Below are positions 61,121 through 64,000 of a stretch of DNA of 64,000 nt, one piece after another. The notes below the pieces were generated by a model. That model ran no database searches and was not told the DNA's origin. It saw only the letters and a program-made list of their open reading frames with translations. Location: the NCBI RefSeq assembly GCF_018913965.1, contig NZ_JAHMHG010000001.1, positions 451,380 through 515,379 of the forward strand, in the 5' to 3' direction. Source of the stretch: Mycoplasma sp. CSL7491-lung (lineage in GTDB: Bacteria; Bacillota_I; Bacilli_A; Mycoplasmatales; Metamycoplasmataceae). The first letter of the stretch is position 1, and the number at the start of each line of letters is the position of its first letter. The position numbers and the translations under genes were made by a program.

Positions 61121-62259
61121 AAATTAATAGAAATTTTAATATGTTCAATTTTAGATTCTAATAATTCTGATTCTAAAGCAGGAATTTGACTAAGTTCTTG
61201 TTCTAATTTTAAAGCTACTCCTATTTTAGGTTTAGTAACTGGTTCCTTAGGAGCAAACAACTCACATGTCTCATTAGCTTTTATTATTGAAATATCATGT
61301 GTTTTTATCAACCTGGCAATTTTAATAATTTCGTTCTTATCAAATGTTAATAATGGTCTCAAAATCGGTAAAGAACTCTCGCTACCAATTGTATACATTG
61401 ATTCTAAAGTTTGAGATGCTACTTGTCCTAAATTATCTCCATTTGAAATTGCTAAAATATTATATTTTTTAGCAATTTGCTCAGCAATACGATAGAAGCT
61501 ACGACGCATTAAAGTTATTTTATAAGATTCATTAGAAACAAAAGAAATATAATTCATTAAAAACGAATAATCAGCAATTAATAAATTGGAGGTCACTTGA
61601 TAATTTGATAAAGTTTTAACTAAAGTATTTATCTTGTCGATTGTTCTTTGATCAGTTTGTGGTGGTGTCATAAAAGTTAAAAAATCTACTTTTAAACCTC
61701 TTTTCATTAATTCAAAAGCAGCTACAGGAGAATCAAATCCACCTGAAATTAAGTGTAACACTTTTCCTGACACTCCTACTGGTAATCCCCCTAAAGCTTC
61801 GATATAGTTAGAAAAAATATATGTTTGTTCTTTTCTGACTTCAACATAAAAAATTTGATCTGGATTGTGAACGTCTACTTTTAAACTTGTATTTTTTAGA
61901 ACATGAGTACCTAAAATATTATTTATATTAGATGAATTAAATTCAAAACCCTTAAAATTACGTCTTGCTTCAATTTTAAAAGTTTTAGAATCTTTTTTAA
62001 CCAATTTTAAAATTTCGTCTTTAAAATTATCAATATTATTTTCGGTAACTATAACTGGAGAGTAAGAACTTATCCCGAATACAAATTGCAATCTTTTTAA
62101 GGCTAATTCACTATAATCTAAATACATTCTATCAAACTCAACTTTAGGTTTTTGACCAACTATATGTATAATATTATTTGATAATTGATTTATAAACGTC
62201 TTTCTATTTTTCTTTTTTAAAACTAATTCTCCATATCTAATTAAAATTTTTTTATACAT
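61105..62259 (-). CDS. thiI: tRNA 4-thiouridine synthase ThiI
   Basis: The 384-residue length fits the form without a C-terminal rhodanese domain. The N-terminal ferredoxin-like and THUMP region (about 1-165) binds tRNA. The PP-loop ATP site is LHLISGGFDSPVAA (about 168-181). It adenylates U8 of tRNAs and inserts sulfur, with a cysteine desulfurase as donor. It starts 15 nt after the EzrA-like gene, with GGGGAGAAA as ribosome site. In Bacillus ezrA and thiI are also near neighbours, which supports both calls. Confidence 0.94.
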   Translation of the reverse strand: MYKKILIRYGELVLKKKNRKTFINQLSNNIIHIVGQKPKVEFDRMYLDYSELALKRLQFVFGISSYSPVIVTENNIDNFKDEILKLVKKDSKTFKIEARRNFKGFEFNSSNINNILGTHVLKNTSLKVDVHNPDQIFYVEVRKEQTYIFSNYIEALGGLPVGVSGKVLHLISGGFDSPVAAFELMKRGLKVDFLTFMTPPQTDQRTIDKINTLVKTLSNYQVTSNLLIADYSFLMNYISFVSNESYKITLMRRSFYRIAEQIAKKYNILAISNGDNLGQVASQTLESMYTIGSESSLPILRPLLTFDKNEIIKIARLIKTHDISIIKANETCELFAPKEPVTKPKIGVALKLEQELSQIPALESELLESKIEHIKISINLNKPS

Positions 62260-62274
62260 TTTTCTCCCCTTTTT

Positions 62275-63810
62275 TTATTGTGTTAAAATGAATTTTTTCA
62301 TTATTTTATAAGCGGCTTTATAGTCTGAATTTTTAATGTTATTTTCTGCACTTAACAAAAAACTTTTTAATACTTGAATTTTATCATTATATTTTTTATT
62401 ATCAATAACATATTCTATTATTTTCTCGTACATTTGTTTATATTCAATGTTTTCACCAATAAAAATAATTAACTTTTCAATATTAATTATTCAGTCATTC
62501 AATTTATTTTTGTCTGTTTGTACTTGAATATTTTTATATAAATTTTCTAAGTTATCTGTAATTGCTAATGTATTATTGTTTTTAGGCAAAAACTTATGTT
62601 GAATCACAATATAATATAAATTTTCTATGTTACTTAATTCGTCCCTAATATCGCATGTACTATTTTTTTTATTTTCTAACAAAATTAAATAAACATTTCT
62701 TTCTAATTCTTTAAATAAATTTATTAAATCTTCTAAACTAGATAAATAATAACTATTATCTATTTCTTTTGTGAATATTTTTAATTTTTCATAATAAAAA
62801 CTTAATTCATCTTTAATTCTTTTTTTAGACTCAAGATTTAATTTGGAAATTTCCCTGCTTTTAGACTCTATTAAATTAAAAATATAGTTAATTATAGATT
62901 CATTATTTTTCTTTTTAAAATTGTCAATGATGGATTTAAATTTAAATTCTAAAAACACATTACTCAAATAAAAATATAAACTTCTTATTTTTTCTATTAA
63001 TAGTTTGGTATTAAAATTATTATCAACTCAAATTTCTTTTATTTCCCTAAGATGTTTTTCAATAACTTTATTTTGTTCACTACTAAATACATTTTGTGAT
63101 TTTATAAAAGTTAATAACGGACCAAAAAGCATATATTCTATAGCTAAATGATTATTTTCTAATTTAAATAATTCTAAAAGATGTTTTTCTTTTTCGCTTG
63201 CAATTGTAAACAAATCATTTATATTAGAATTGGTTTTTTTATCAAGTATAGCTTTTGTTTCACGTTTAAGATTTAAAACTTCTTTAAAAATATAATTAAC
63301 AGTTTTAAATTCTAAATTAGCAAAAGATTCTAATCGTTTTATCAAATATTCACAAACTTGAATTATTCTTGATACAGATTCATCAATATTTTCGTATGTT
63401 TTTTGAAAATCAGTAGTTATATTCTTAGCCTTTAATTGATTAATTTTAAATTTTTTTAAATTTTTTTTAAGCGTAATATTTACTTTAAATAATTCTTTGG
63501 TTTTCCTATCCCTAATATAATTATTTGAACTTTCTAAATTAACTCTCAAAATACTTGAATATTTAGTTAAAGTATTATAATAAACATTTAATTCACTATA
63601 CATTTTTTCATATGTATTGTTATTTTTTGATAATAGTTTTAATCTAGTTAAATTCGTTTCATTTTCATACATAGATCTGCTAATCTCATCTGTTATTTTT
63701 CGATTTCTTTTTGAACTTACTTCAATATAAATTGATTTTATAAAAAAAATAGTAACTATAATTAAAAATATCAATAATATACTAAATAAAGTAAATAAAA
63801 TATATGCCAT
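62275..63810 (-). CDS. EzrA-like septation regulator
   Basis: The protein has 511 residues in one frame after TGA is read as Trp. One N-terminal membrane helix (about 3-25) with the rest cytoplasmic and almost entirely helical, with long heptad-like stretches. This is the EzrA plan (about 560 residues in Bacillus): one N-terminal anchor then spectrin-like repeats that contact FtsZ. Sequence identity cannot be judged by eye; adjacency to thiI is the main further support. It could be another anchored coiled-coil protein. It starts about 140 nt from the 23S rRNA end. Confidence 0.6.
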
Positions 63811-63873
63811 TCTTTTTTTATTTCTCCTATTTTACGCTATTAAATTATAAATTATATTTTTGAATTTAATAGA

Positions 63874-63898
63874 ATAAAAAAATGCCCTTCTGGGCTTA
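63874..63898 (-). terminator. Terminator of the rRNA transcript
   Basis: On the minus strand GCCC and GGGC arms around AGAA, followed by seven T residues. It lies about 55-75 nt downstream of the inferred 23S 3' end, in a GC-richer patch. Confidence 0.7.
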
Positions 63899-63951
63899 TT
63901 CTTTGAAAACTGAATAGTAATTAATAATTCATTAAAATGTCTTAAATACAT

Positions 63952-64000
63952 CTTAACTTCTAAACCTATCAATTTATTAGTAATGGTCAGCTAAATGTAT
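63952..64000 (-). rRNA. 23S rRNA, 3' end (partial)
   Basis: On the minus strand the sequence reads ACATTTAGCTGACCATTACT, then AATAAATTGATAGGTTTAGAAGTTAAG. The order 'GCTGA, ACTAATA, GATAGG, TTAAG' is that of the last bases of bacterial 23S rRNA. The downstream stretch contains CAGTTTTCAAAGAAT, a motif common next to rRNA genes in Firmicutes. Only about 49 bases are in the window and the exact 3' end is estimated. No 5S gene follows before the terminator. Confidence 0.75.

Overview
This window comes from a mollicute, a Mycoplasma-type organism that reads UGA as tryptophan. The DNA is extremely AT-rich. Nearly every long gene carries in-frame TGA codons where family members have Trp, for example in metG, leuS, metK, hsdR and the ABC permeases. 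There are many Cys-anchored lipoproteins, a GatCAB amidotransferase, few regulators and tightly packed, overlapping genes. The MIB-MIP antibody-cleavage system with its F1-like ATPase, and the P80/MG185-type lipoprotein operon, suggest a hominis-group-like animal mycoplasma. Species cannot be named from the window.

Layout. 1-10,874 (minus): one apparent transcription unit encoding MIB (antibody capture), MIP (serine protease lipoprotein) and five subunits of a type-3 F1-like ATPase; its alpha and beta genes should lie beyond base 1. 11,527-16,628 (plus): secG, rnr, a TrmN6-like methyltransferase, metG and a small ABM-like protein. 16,736-21,734 (plus): an RluD-type pseudouridine synthase, gatC-gatA-gatB and a YihY-type membrane protein. 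21,944-23,620 (plus): a membrane-anchored coiled-coil surface protein. 23,747-33,825 (minus): an operon of P80/MG185-like lipoprotein, lipid-anchored thermonuclease, ABC ATPase with a very large insertion, two permeases, a small membrane protein and another lipoprotein. 34,016-35,242 (minus): an MFS-like transporter. 35,446-42,547 (plus): upp, leuS, lon and an APC permease. 42,542-46,498 (minus): a very large surface protein with an N-terminal PI-PLC domain. 46,881-50,224 (plus): whiA, a lipoprotein and infC-rpmI-rplT with a leader attenuator. 50,313-52,252: tRNA-Trp(CCA), a SAM-I riboswitch with metK, an unknown acidic protein and a candidate small RNA. 52,288-54,138 (minus): a DUF3137 protein and an RsuA-type pseudouridine synthase. 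54,254-60,097 (plus): rpiB, a DUF2188 protein, cardiolipin synthase and a solitary type I restriction subunit hsdR. 60,132-63,810 (minus): a tyrosine recombinase, thiI and an EzrA-like protein. The right edge holds the 3' end of a 23S rRNA gene on the minus strand.

How it works together. Much of the window is host-facing surface biology: antibody removal, nucleic-acid degradation coupled to import, a surface phospholipase-like enzyme and several lipoproteins. These alternate with core translation genes (metG, leuS, gatCAB, infC, L35, L20, thiI, rRNA modification).

Observations I rate highest: a promoter-terminator unit of about 64 nt whose 5' end is complementary to the peptidyl-transferase region of 23S rRNA (from memory of the 23S sequence); a LeuRS whose CP1 editing domain has lost its hallmark motifs; a PI-PLC fused to a roughly 900-residue stalk and membrane anchor; an AU-rich SAM-I riboswitch; and hsdR beside a recombinase with no hsdM or hsdS.
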